Assembly: GCA_900545075.1 (NCBI GenBank)
Contig: UQXT01000019.1
Span: forward strand, 1-26,482
Reading direction: 5' to 3'
DNA length: 26,482 nt
Source of the DNA: an uncultured Collinsella sp.
GTDB taxonomy: Bacteria > Actinomycetota > Coriobacteriia > Coriobacteriales > Coriobacteriaceae
In this document: piece by piece, positions 1 to 7,706 of the stretch
How the letters are laid out: every line of letters begins with the position of its first letter
How positions within the stretch are numbered: position 1 is the stretch's first letter
Position numbers and translations under genes: made by a program
The notes under the pieces: generated by a model
What the model was told of the DNA's origin: nothing
Seen by the model: the letters and a program-made list of their open reading frames with translations, nothing else
Database searches by the model: none

Positions 1-1
1 C

Positions 2-598
2 CGCGGCTACCACAGCGGCTACTCGGTCTTCGGCTCCATGGCCCGCGCCGCCCGCGGCGCCCGCAACAGCGCCTCCACGCTCGATTACGGCGTCGGGGCC
101 TTCACGGGGGAGGATCCCAACGCGCCCGTCTACGATGACGGCCTGGGCGACCGCCCCTCGCAGATGGAGCTCACTGACGACGCGGCGTCGAGGATCTGGG
201 GCCTGTACTACCCGGCCTACGGCGCCGAGGGCCCCATGTCCAACCTGCACGAGGCGCTCGCCGCGGGCGACCCGCAGGACTACACGACCCTGATGAGCCT
301 CGCCCTCAACGTGGCGGAGTGGTGCGAGCAAAACGGCACGCCCGACACGCACGGCTGGTTCGACGACCCCGCCTACCCGGGCGACTACGTCGACGCCGGC
401 ACGTTCTACCTCATGGCGTACTCGTTCTGGGAGCGGGAGGCCGAGGCGCGGCGCGTGGGGCCGATCGAGCCGCTTGCGGACGACATGAGCCGCTTCATCC
501 TGCGCCACCTGAGCGACTGGTCGCGCGAGAACGCCCACGCCTACCGCTGGCGCGGCGACTGGCGCGACGCTGACTACTTCGACAAGGACCGCCTGTAG
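2..598 (+). CDS. Unrecognised protein, 5' end outside window
   Basis: The frame is open from the first bases of the window to a TAG at 596-598, so this is the C-terminal part (at least 198 residues) of a longer protein. An internal ATG at 38 exists but has no ribosome binding site and the frame reads through it, so I do not take it as the start. The visible part is soluble, rich in Asp, Ala, Trp and Tyr, with no membrane segment, Cys cluster or catalytic motif that I recognise. It lies 21 nt upstream of the next gene and probably shares a transcript with the two EF-hand/LRR-like genes. I do not know its function. Confidence 0.7.
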   Translation, partial: RGYHSGYSVFGSMARAARGARNSASTLDYGVGAFTGEDPNAPVYDDGLGDRPSQMELTDDAASRIWGLYYPAYGAEGPMSNLHEALAAGDPQDYTTLMSLALNVAEWCEQNGTPDTHGWFDDPAYPGDYVDAGTFYLMAYSFWEREAEARRVGPIEPLADDMSRFILRHLSDWSRENAHAYRWRGDWRDADYFDKDRL

Positions 599-619
599 GC
601 GGCGGAGGGGGAAACACGG

Positions 620-1525
620 ATGGCAATTAATCAGAACGGGTCTGGCCGCGGGGGCGCCGGATCCAACGGATCGGATATCAACGATATCGTGAACCGCTTG
701 GGCGGTCCGCGCGTAGTGATCGTTCTTGCCGTGGTGATAGTCATCGCGATTGTGGCGGTCACGTCCATCACAAGCGGCATCTCCGACACCAATCGGCAGA
801 CCGAGCAGCGCGCCGAGGCCAAACAGCAGCAGGAGGATGAGGCGGCGCGCGCTCAGCGTAAAAAGGAAAAAGAGGAGCGACACCAGGAAGAAGCGAAAAA
901 GGCCACGGTACTTACGCTCGATGAGATTACGGACGAGGCGCTGCGCTCGGACTTAGCGCTCGATGCAGACGAGGACGGCAATATTTCGCAAGAGACTGCG
1001 GATGAGGCTAGCTCAATCGACGTTGAGTCGTTTGATTCGCTTCCGCTGTTGGCCAACTTCCACAACATCACGACGTTTGGCATCGGCGACTACGACAGCG
1101 AAAGCTACGACATAAGCTCCATTAGCAATATCACTCATCTGTCCATTGGCGACTGCTCGGTGCCTCAAGTTGATCTCACACGTTTTCCTCAGCTACAGCG
1201 CGTTACCATAAACAGGCTCGAGAGCCCCGTCGATACCTTGAATGCCAAAAACATGTCCTCGTTGACGAACGTCCAGATCGAAGGCCTTGATGGCAGCATT
1301 GGGACGCTTGACCTGTCGGGTGATGTGAACCTCGAGGTTCTGAAGATCAGTAGCAGAGTCGACACGCTTAATCTGTGCGGGGCAGGCAGGGAAGATGCCT
1401 TCCATTACACTTTTACGCCCAATTGCGTTGGCAAGATCTTGTACGACAGCGACACGAGCAGCAGCCTGGTCGAGTATTTGCAAAAAATGAGCAGTGACTA
1501 CGGCTACACCATGGAGCAGCAGTAG
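620..1525 (+). CDS. Membrane-anchored protein with degenerate EF-hand loop and LRR-like repeats
   Basis: The ATG at 620 follows a strong GGAGGGGG at 604-611. The 301-residue product has a short Gly/Asn-rich N-terminus (1-30), one hydrophobic segment (about 31-53), a charged Gln/Lys/Glu coiled-coil stretch (about 57-95), an EF-hand-like loop at 115-126 (DADEDGNISQET), then leucine/isoleucine-spaced repeats (about 130-285) that look LRR-like. There is no cleavable signal peptide; the hydrophobic segment probably acts as a signal anchor with the C-terminal domain outside. Position 12 of the calcium loop is Thr with Glu at position 11, so calcium binding is doubtful. It is a clear paralogue of the next gene, sharing the order anchor, EF loop, repeats and the motif RLGG just before the membrane helix. 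The function is unknown; a protein-binding surface role is inference. Confidence 0.8.
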   Translation: MAINQNGSGRGGAGSNGSDINDIVNRLGGPRVVIVLAVVIVIAIVAVTSITSGISDTNRQTEQRAEAKQQQEDEAARAQRKKEKEERHQEEAKKATVLTLDEITDEALRSDLALDADEDGNISQETADEASSIDVESFDSLPLLANFHNITTFGIGDYDSESYDISSISNITHLSIGDCSVPQVDLTRFPQLQRVTINRLESPVDTLNAKNMSSLTNVQIEGLDGSIGTLDLSGDVNLEVLKISSRVDTLNLCGAGREDAFHYTFTPNCVGKILYDSDTSSSLVEYLQKMSSDYGYTMEQQ

Positions 1526-1552
1526 CGATGCGCTCAAGTGAGGAGAAGCGAT

Positions 1553-2617
1553 ATGGCGAATTTTAAGCCCGACATGTCTTGGCGGGATAGCGAACGGGTT
1601 CAGCGTGTGACCGGGCAGCCTTCGGGCGGGGCTCATGAGCAGGCTGCCGAGACGCCGGATGTGCGGGTGAATATGCGTCCGAACGGGCAAGCAACCGAAC
1701 AGTCTGCTGGGCAGGCGCAGCAGATGCCGGGGCGTTCGACAAGTCGGATCCCTCGCCCTGCCAGCCAGCCGAATGGACAGGCGGCTGAACGTGCAAATGA
1801 AGCCGTCTCTCGCTTGGGCGGCGTTCGCGCCCTGGTAGTGCTTGCGGCGGTTGTGGTCATAGGTGCGGTTGCCGCCTTCTCCGTGATTGGCGGCGTCGGT
1901 GACGTGCAAGGCGGCGGGGGAGCCTCGTCGAGCGCCTCTAAAGAGTCGAGCTCAACTGACGCCTCTGGCTCCGAGACTAAGAAAGAAAAAGGTCTCGTCG
2001 ATGTTGATGCAATCACGGATGATACCCTGCACGGGCTGCTTGCCGACTACGATAACGATGACGATGGCCAGCTGACCGCCAAGGAGACCCAGCGCATCAC
2101 AGAGCTGGTCGTGAGTGACGAGGTGACGGACTTCACGCCCATTAGCAAGCTGGACAAGCTCGACACGCTCGGCATCAATACCCTGAGCGCCAAGAGTGCA
2201 GACTTTAGCGAGCTCGAGGCACTCGAGGTGCTCAAGTTTGGCGACATGACGACCCAGGACCTCGACCTGAGCGTCTGTCCCAAGCTTAATTCCTTTAAGA
2301 TCGAGGGTCTTAAGGGTGCTGTCAATTCCATCAACGCCTCGGGTCTTAAGAATCTAATGTTCTTTACCGTTGACCAAGGCCTTCAGGGTGACGTGGAGAA
2401 GATTGATCTTTCGAACGATGACATTCTTGGCGCACTCGAGATTACCTGTAACGTTGGTGAGCTTAACCTGTCGGGTTGCAGCCACTCGTTCCCCAAGCTC
2501 AACATTGCCGCTGATCATATCGACAAGATCGTGGTCGACAGCAACACCAACGCGGACCTGGTGGCCACCCTGCGCGATCTTTGCACCCAGAAGGGCTGGA
2601 CGCTGGAGGAGCGGTAG
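1553..2617 (+). CDS. Membrane-anchored EF-hand plus LRR-like protein (paralogue of upstream gene)
   Basis: I choose the ATG at 1553, which has AGGAG at 1541-1545 seven bases upstream, over the in-frame GTG at 1538, which overlaps that site. The 354-residue product has a long polar Gln/Pro/Ser-rich N-terminus (1-88), a hydrophobic helix (about 91-114), a Ser-rich linker, a canonical EF-hand loop at 167-178 (DNDDDGQLTAKE, with D1, D3, D5, G6, L8 and E12), and LRR-like repeats (about 185-340). The EF loop is intact here, unlike in the upstream paralogue. The gap to that gene is 27 nt, so the two are probably cotranscribed and arose by tandem duplication. The 3' end overlaps the read-through part of the convergent TIR frame. 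Function not known. Confidence 0.82.
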   Translation: MANFKPDMSWRDSERVQRVTGQPSGGAHEQAAETPDVRVNMRPNGQATEQSAGQAQQMPGRSTSRIPRPASQPNGQAAERANEAVSRLGGVRALVVLAAVVVIGAVAAFSVIGGVGDVQGGGGASSSASKESSSTDASGSETKKEKGLVDVDAITDDTLHGLLADYDNDDDGQLTAKETQRITELVVSDEVTDFTPISKLDKLDTLGINTLSAKSADFSELEALEVLKFGDMTTQDLDLSVCPKLNSFKIEGLKGAVNSINASGLKNLMFFTVDQGLQGDVEKIDLSNDDILGALEITCNVGELNLSGCSHSFPKLNIAADHIDKIVVDSNTNADLVATLRDLCTQKGWTLEER

Positions 2618-3763
2618 GGTCTCTTGAAGCGGCAGAGTAACTTTTGCTGCAAGGCCATAAACGAACAAAAAGAAGCGGGGCTCGGTTTGAACCGAGCCCC
2701 CTTTATTTCTATTTCTGAACAGCAGCTGCCTTCTTTTTTCCTCCTCGAGTAGCTCGCCAAGTTGCTTGCCGCCTTCGGTCTTCCAGTCAGCCATGCCACT
2801 ACTGCAGCGACCGATAACAAACGCAGATGCAGCAGAGGGGGTTGGGAATACCAGATCATCGCTTAGGATGTTGTCCTCATTGATGAGGTGCTGGTATTTT
2901 TGACGGCTTTCATATGTGGGCTTGCGGGCAGATGCGGTGGTGCCTTCGGCAATTTTTGAGCCGCCCTTTACAACGAAGCCATCGCTAGTGAAGAACCCAT
3001 ATGCTTTGGATCCACGACCGAACGTATGAAGCTTGATTTCCGATATGTCTTGTGGGGCGCTGATTTTGATGGGGATGTCTTCGATTTCTTCAGTAGCGTC
3101 TTCTTGCATATGATCGATGGCAGCTTTGACTTTATTGGCAAGCCATTGAACAATACAGTCTCTAATAAAGAAATAATCAGGACCTTGGGCTTCGTTCTTG
3201 AGCAAGTCGATCAGTTTTGGCAATATGCCCTCGACGCCATTGACCTCTTTGATTTTTGTCCAAGTTTCGCAAGCATTTGTGTAGGCGGCTTCAGAATCCT
3301 TTTCATTATCAAAATGCAGCTTGGATTTATCTTTCAGTTTGTCTGCAACGGTTTTTTGAGCAGCCCAAAAAACCGGAACACAAAGGCTTCCGTGGTGTTT
3401 TTCACTATCGTTTCGAGTGTCAATTTGATTCGTGCGAAACGTGTTGAATTCATATCGGCAAGGATCGCTTGTAAGGTATTCTTCTGTAATAAATGCTAGG
3501 AGGATATCGCTTTTGGACAGGTCTTTATCGATCTTCTCTGGCCAGTTATCGCCGATACTGATTGAATTTAAGTCGATCACTTTTTCCACTCGGTATTCGG
3601 TGTCCTTGAGAAGATCATTGTTAAGCTTGTCCATTGTTCGGTTAACAATATCTAGGAGATGGTTGAATAGATTGTCGTTGCGTCTGTAGCTAATAAAGAC
3701 CTTTACCAGGGTGTTGCCATTTTCATCTTTTTCAACCCCTAGCATGGACTGCTGCTGGCTCAT
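2354..3763 (-). CDS. TIR domain-DUF4357 protein with probable 3' frameshift
   Basis: The ATG at 3763 has GGAGGA at 3773-3768. Residues about 20-120 form a TIR domain: VFISYRR at 22-28, DILLAFI at 86-92, and CRYEF at 102-106 with E105 as the candidate NADase glutamate. A helical middle region follows, then a DUF4357-like domain (about 255-340: GFFTSDGFVVKGGSK, FPTPSAASAFVIGR, W327, LGEL). TIR domains in bacteria often cleave NAD+ or make cyclic ADP-ribose signals in defence, but activity here is inferred. The family-typical end lies near residue 345. After six A's (2739-2734) the open frame runs on through the terminator and 264 nt antisense to the LRR-like gene. With one more A the protein would end EEEKKKAAAVQK at a TAG (2711-2709) right before the terminator, giving about 352 residues. 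The region is strongly A+T-rich (33% G+C counted at 3121-3180), suggesting transfer. It starts 26 nt after the channel-like gene and probably shares its transcript. Confidence 0.8.
   Translation of the reverse strand: MSQQQSMLGVEKDENGNTLVKVFISYRRNDNLFNHLLDIVNRTMDKLNNDLLKDTEYRVEKVIDLNSISIGDNWPEKIDKDLSKSDILLAFITEEYLTSDPCRYEFNTFRTNQIDTRNDSEKHHGSLCVPVFWAAQKTVADKLKDKSKLHFDNEKDSEAAYTNACETWTKIKEVNGVEGILPKLIDLLKNEAQGPDYFFIRDCIVQWLANKVKAAIDHMQEDATEEIEDIPIKISAPQDISEIKLHTFGRGSKAYGFFTSDGFVVKGGSKIAEGTTASARKPTYESRQKYQHLINEDNILSDDLVFPTPSAASAFVIGRCSSGMADWKTEGGKQLGELLEEEKRRQLLFRNRNKGGSVQTEPRFFLFVYGLAAKVTLPLQETLPLLQRPALLGAKIAQGGHQVRVGVAVDHDLVDMISGNVELGERVAATRQVKLTNVTGNLECAKNVIVRKINLLHVTLKALVNGKEH
2677..2705. 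terminator. Bidirectional rho-independent terminator
   Basis: A perfect 10-bp stem, GGGGCTCGGT (2677-2686) with ACCGAGCCCC (2691-2700) around a TTGA loop, is followed by CTTTATTT on the plus strand and, read from the minus strand, by CTTCTTTTTG. It sits after the LRR-like gene (stop 2617). On the other strand it lies just beyond the TAG at 2711-2709 that I take to be the ancestral stop of the TIR gene. Confidence 0.85.
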
Positions 3764-3789
3764 GGGTTCCTCCGTTTTGCCGACTGCTG

Positions 3790-6183
3790 TTATTTGACGA
3801 TGCTGCCCTTGGCGATGCGGGCTGAGAGGGCGACGATGATTCGGTCGTAGGCGTAGACGTCCTTGCCCAGCAAGAATCCACGGGCGCCGAGTATGTCGTT
3901 GTCGGGTGTCATGTAGGCGTGACGCATGAGGGGCTCAGATTTATTCGTGCCTTCGGGCTTGTCTTCGGGCTTCTCCCCTTTAAGAAAAAGACCGACGCTA
4001 TATGCGCGCCTGCGCTGATCCCTCTCGTCCTCTCTGGTGCCGTGCCCCAGCTCGGTCATACCTATTGCCTGACTGTAAGCGAGCCAGCGCTCGTGCTCTA
4101 TATCGCCCAATAGGCAGATAGTTTTAATTCTTCTGCGATAATTGGCTTCATTGTTGGCGAAGGTCTCCAATGTATCGCCTTTCTTTTTATTTTCGAGTAG
4201 GTATTGTCTTACCAGATGACCATTGTCTAGGCCTTCGCTTCTTCCGCCTTCTAGTTTCGCCAGATAGTCGTTTTCGAGCGTATCGATGGTTTCCGATAGA
4301 CCAACCGACCAAAAGCGACTGGGAAGATACGCGGCCGACGCGCGACTGCTGCATTTGTTCCACTCGTTCTTGTTGAATTTGTCGCGCGCCATATCGTCTG
4401 TCATGGAGGCATCATAGCTGACGGTGGCATGGTCAAAGTTGCACATCTCATATACCGCATTGAGCTGTATGGCGCGCTGTTCAAGCTTATTATTGAGGAG
4501 ATTGTCGTAGGTAAAGAAAGCCTTGCGAGAACCAAAGGGATGCATGATTCCGACGATGAGGCGCTTTTCCTTTTCGGTACTTGTTTCGGTCATGGCGAGC
4601 TTTCTTAAGGCTTTAAGAATCTCTTCGCTTTCGATATGAGGACAAATTACAGGGCGCTGCTTCATGTAGTTGGGAGTGCCATGCTCGACAAAGCGGTTGA
4701 AAATCTGCCGTTGCAACATAAGGGAGCATGAGAGGTTCTGGCTGCAGCTGCCCGTGGTTACAAAGGCATAAACGAATGCGTTATCGGGCAGCAGGACACA
4801 ACTGTCATCACATGCCACGCGCTTGCTCTGAAGGTCGTAGTGCAGAGCTGCGACGCTGTTGCCTGCCATAAGGCGGTCAAGCGTGATTGAGGGGGCGCTG
4901 GCCTCGATAAAACGCACCGTAGGTGTCCCGTCTTTGATCTCACCGAGCATTTCGGGATATCGTGCCGCCTCGCGCTCGACGATTTCGTGGGCATTAGGAT
5001 CGACGATCACAATGCTGAGCTTTACCTGTGGCAGACGGCCCATCCAGTATGCGGTGCGTGCCGCCTGCATACCGTAATCTCCTGCGCCAATTACGAGCAC
5101 TGTGAGGTTTTGGAGCTTGGTGCTGTCGTCGCGGGTGATGTCGACAGGAGCAAGCCATCTGAAAAGGGGTGCCTCGTCCAGAACGTTGTAGATTTCGTTT
5201 TGCGTACGAGAAACCAGGTGCAGATTGACGTTTTTTGGATAGGGCTTGATGGCATCAAAAACTCTCGGGTCGTCGGGGTTGCTGTGAAGACAATGCAGCG
5301 TGATCTCAAAAGGTGGCTCGTCGGTTTGGAACTGCTGGTTAAGCAGGTACTGCTGGTTAAGCGTCTCGAGCATGTCGATCGTTGTGCTTACATTTCGCTC
5401 GGTTTTTTCGGAAGTTGCAACGATGTCGATATGTTTAGTGCATCTTGATCGAGTTCGATCGGTAGTGGTCTTCAGGACATCGGCTGCGCCGTCTTCGGTG
5501 AAGGCGTAGCGTACATATCCTTGGCAGAGGTTGCGCAGTATACGCTGGCGGTCGCCGTCCTCGTCGCAGTCAAGACAGAAGACGAGAGCGATGTCGCCGC
5601 CGTTGGCCTTATTGAGCTTTCCATCTTTGATGTCGTTGACGATATCGCGCGTGAGCAACTCAGTGTTGGCGTCAACGCTTTCAAAGACAATCACATGGTT
5701 GGCATGCTTGAGGTGATGCTTGATCACGCTGCCCGAGAGGCGTGTGACGACGGCGTTGAAGGCAAGTAGGCCAACTTCAACGGGAAGGGCAATGATGTAT
5801 GCGAGTGTTAGCAGCGAATAGAACAGGCGGCATGCTTGGTTGGGGATGACGCCGTTGACGACCGATGTTATATCGGTAAGGCCAGTCTGGATGGTTGTTG
5901 TCCAGCCGACTGTGAATAGGTTGGTGATGAACCAGCTGATATAATTCCAGCTCCCTGGTTCCCAGCCCTCGCCAAGGTCGGATGAAAAGCATTGCTCCCA
6001 GGTAACGGGCGCGAACAGGAAAAGGGCTCCAATGGCAAGGACGATGAAGGCGACGAGGCGACGATCATAATCTATTTCATGGCCAAAGAACCTGTACTGA
6101 TGACTGTGGAGCTCCAGGAAGACAGAGCAACAGAGTGCGACGAAAGCGATCAGGGGCGCTAGGGTCCATAAGATTTCAGCCAA
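3790..6183 (-). CDS. Potassium-channel-like membrane protein with Rossmann (RCK/TrkA-N-like) domains and C-terminal RyR-like domain
   Basis: The start is a TTG at 6183 with a full AGGAGG at 6197-6192, eight bases upstream. The 797-residue product has hydrophobic segments at about 5-22, 43-62, 80-98 and 118-146. NLFTVGWTTT at 88-97 sits where a K+ channel pore loop (TVGYG) would be, but the filter reads TVGW. A first Rossmann-like unit begins at HVIVF (163-167) and a second has GAGDYG at 366-371. The C-terminal part (about 690-770) has the pattern IEHERW (H697, W700), Arg-rich turn and hydrophobic end of RyR-like domains. Bacterial proteins joining membrane, TrkA-N-like and RyR parts are known; a role as a ligand-gated membrane effector is inference. 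It lies 26 nt upstream of the TIR gene and 59 nt downstream of the 423-aa gene. Confidence 0.72.
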   Translation of the reverse strand: MAEILWTLAPLIAFVALCCSVFLELHSHQYRFFGHEIDYDRRLVAFIVLAIGALFLFAPVTWEQCFSSDLGEGWEPGSWNYISWFITNLFTVGWTTTIQTGLTDITSVVNGVIPNQACRLFYSLLTLAYIIALPVEVGLLAFNAVVTRLSGSVIKHHLKHANHVIVFESVDANTELLTRDIVNDIKDGKLNKANGGDIALVFCLDCDEDGDRQRILRNLCQGYVRYAFTEDGAADVLKTTTDRTRSRCTKHIDIVATSEKTERNVSTTIDMLETLNQQYLLNQQFQTDEPPFEITLHCLHSNPDDPRVFDAIKPYPKNVNLHLVSRTQNEIYNVLDEAPLFRWLAPVDITRDDSTKLQNLTVLVIGAGDYGMQAARTAYWMGRLPQVKLSIVIVDPNAHEIVEREAARYPEMLGEIKDGTPTVRFIEASAPSITLDRLMAGNSVAALHYDLQSKRVACDDSCVLLPDNAFVYAFVTTGSCSQNLSCSLMLQRQIFNRFVEHGTPNYMKQRPVICPHIESEEILKALRKLAMTETSTEKEKRLIVGIMHPFGSRKAFFTYDNLLNNKLEQRAIQLNAVYEMCNFDHATVSYDASMTDDMARDKFNKNEWNKCSSRASAAYLPSRFWSVGLSETIDTLENDYLAKLEGGRSEGLDNGHLVRQYLLENKKKGDTLETFANNEANYRRRIKTICLLGDIEHERWLAYSQAIGMTELGHGTREDERDQRRRAYSVGLFLKGEKPEDKPEGTNKSEPLMRHAYMTPDNDILGARGFLLGKDVYAYDRIIVALSARIAKGSIVK

Positions 6184-6242
6184 AGTAGTAACCTCCTAGG
6201 ATTAGAGGGCAGTGTGAGCAAATGGGCATATCTTCCCACCGC

Positions 6243-7514
6243 CTACGTAAACATGCGATCTCTCAGCTCGGCCGCCTCGTTAATCTCGACGTTGGTGCGG
6301 CCTTGGAGATCTTCGGTGCGCTTGCTGGTGAGCTTGCCGTCCTTTAGCCCGTAGGTGGTGTACTGAACGATTGCGCCGGCGGTTTCGGCTGCCTGACGTA
6401 GGGGCTCGTAGGTGTCGGTTTGCTCGCACCATGCATAGAAATCATCAACGGTGGCGTTGGGATTGCCACTAAGGAGTCGATACCATTCGCGTCCAAAGCT
6501 GCCAAGGACCGAGAACGTCTTTTTCTCGACAAGCTTGTCGCCCTTGTATTTGTAGTCCAGCGTGAGGTCCACCAGATAGGCGGCTCCCGTTTCAAAGGCG
6601 TTCTCGTTGCCCTGATGACCGATGACCTCGGCCTCCGGATAGTACTTACCAATAAACTCGGCGGCATCGCCTTCGTAATCGGCAACGATGCGCACGCTCT
6701 GCACCTTGCCCCGCTTGTACGTGTAGTGCAGGATGCGCAGCAGTCGCTCCTGCCAAAACGCATAGGAAAACAGGTGGTCGACAAAGTGCGGCTTCTCAAG
6801 CCGATTGGCCTGATCCATCCAAACGGTTTGGAACAGTTGGTAGTCGGCCTGCGGCTCGCCCGTGACCTCGCGGAACCACTGTACGGCGACGTCGGCGGGG
6901 ATATAGAACGATAGTCGCTCCTGCGGAGTACCGCTCTTGGTCGTTTTGGCGCGCAGGGGAATCTCGACCTCGTAGCCAGAACCGTCGTCCGTTCCGCAGT
7001 TTAAAACGGGCGGCAGCATAAACTGGCAGGGGCCCTCGTCGCATACGCGCATCGGCTGGGGGCTTACAGGTTGCCCGTCAAACTCCATCTCGATGTCTGT
7101 GTCGTCTTCTTCGTCCTCGTCATCATCTTCGATGCCAAGGTCGTAGCCGGTGTAGTAGTCATCCAGGTGTCGTTCGTTTACATTTCGCCCGTTTACGACG
7201 TCAAAGACGGTAACGCCCGTCATGCGGTCGCAATACTTTGCGACTTCAAAGAGGTTGCAGCTCTCCTCGGGCGTAAAGTTATCCATGCGGTGCAGGAACT
7301 CGGTAGCACATTCCTCGGGATCATAGCCGTCCATGTCGCTGTCACCGACCCAAAAGTTGGGATCACGATTGCTTTTGAAGTACCACCAGTACCAGACGGG
7401 GCAGAATACCGCATTTACGCCAAAAAAGACTTTCTGGATGATGTTGCCGTTGCCGTCGAACTTGTAATCGAGCGGCAAGTTAACAACCGGATCGTTTGAT
7501 GTGTCACGCGCCAT
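6243..7514 (-). CDS. Acidic protein of unknown function with an internal repeat
   Basis: The ATG at 7514 has a GGGAG about six bases upstream. The 423-residue product is soluble. It begins with a beta-rich unit (residues 13-33, LPLDYKFDGNGNIIQKVFFG) that recurs imperfectly near the end (317-337, LTLDYKYKGDKLVEKKTFSV), followed both times by an aromatic Trp/Tyr-rich stretch. Between them is a very acidic segment at about 126-146. I recognise no catalytic motif and do not know the family. The gene has its own promoter with the shared GTTGCGCAAC site and a perfect 16-bp hairpin in its leader. It is 59 nt from the TTG of the channel-like gene with no visible terminator between, so it is probably the first gene of a three-gene transcript with that gene and the TIR gene. 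Confidence 0.75.
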   Translation of the reverse strand: MARDTSNDPVVNLPLDYKFDGNGNIIQKVFFGVNAVFCPVWYWWYFKSNRDPNFWVGDSDMDGYDPEECATEFLHRMDNFTPEESCNLFEVAKYCDRMTGVTVFDVVNGRNVNERHLDDYYTGYDLGIEDDDEDEEDDTDIEMEFDGQPVSPQPMRVCDEGPCQFMLPPVLNCGTDDGSGYEVEIPLRAKTTKSGTPQERLSFYIPADVAVQWFREVTGEPQADYQLFQTVWMDQANRLEKPHFVDHLFSYAFWQERLLRILHYTYKRGKVQSVRIVADYEGDAAEFIGKYYPEAEVIGHQGNENAFETGAAYLVDLTLDYKYKGDKLVEKKTFSVLGSFGREWYRLLSGNPNATVDDFYAWCEQTDTYEPLRQAAETAGAIVQYTTYGLKDGKLTSKRTEDLQGRTNVEINEAAELRDRMFT

Positions 7515-7541
7515 GGTGTGCTCCCTGCGATGATTTGTGTT

Positions 7542-7582
7542 GCGCGTGCAGGCCAGATTCGATGCATCTGGCCTGCACGCGC
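7542..7582 (-). other. Perfect 16-bp hairpin in the 5' leader of the 423-aa gene
   Basis: The arms GCGCGTGCAGGCCAGA (7542-7557) and its exact complement (7567-7582) flank a 9-nt loop. Read on the minus strand it starts about six bases after the predicted transcript start (near 7588) and ends about 22 bases before the ribosome binding site. It lacks a U-run on either strand, so it is not a standard terminator. It could stabilise the mRNA 5' end, block an upstream transcript, or bind a protein. TGTTGCGC at 7538-7545 next to it is half of the shared operator. Confidence 0.6.
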
Positions 7583-7594
7583 CTGTTACTTCGC

Positions 7595-7631
7595 ATACTA
7601 GGCCGCCTGCGCTGCATTCTGTTGCGCAACA
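7595..7631 (-). promoter_or_regulatory. Promoter of the 423-aa gene with ATGTTGCGCAAC operator
   Basis: The palindromic core GTTGCGCAAC (7630-7621; extended TGTTGCGCAACA at 7631-7620) is followed after exactly 20 nt by TAGTAT (7600-7595), the presumed -10 box. No TTGACA-like -35 box is present. An imperfect copy, TGCCGCGCAACA, is at 7665-7676. The geometry matches three other promoters in the window. Confidence 0.65.
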
Positions 7632-7706
7632 TCGTGGACGGCGCGGTTCGACGTCCAGGGCCGATGCCGCGCAACAGATATATGGCTTGGCCGTGCCAAT
7701 CGCTCT

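Noticed and set aside
2734..2739. Programmed -1 frameshift at AAAAAAG in the TIR gene
   Set aside because: The heptamer A AAA AAG is present, but in the incoming frame the codons are GAA AAA AGA, the wrong phase for tandem slippage; a missing base is simpler. Transcriptional slippage is not excluded.
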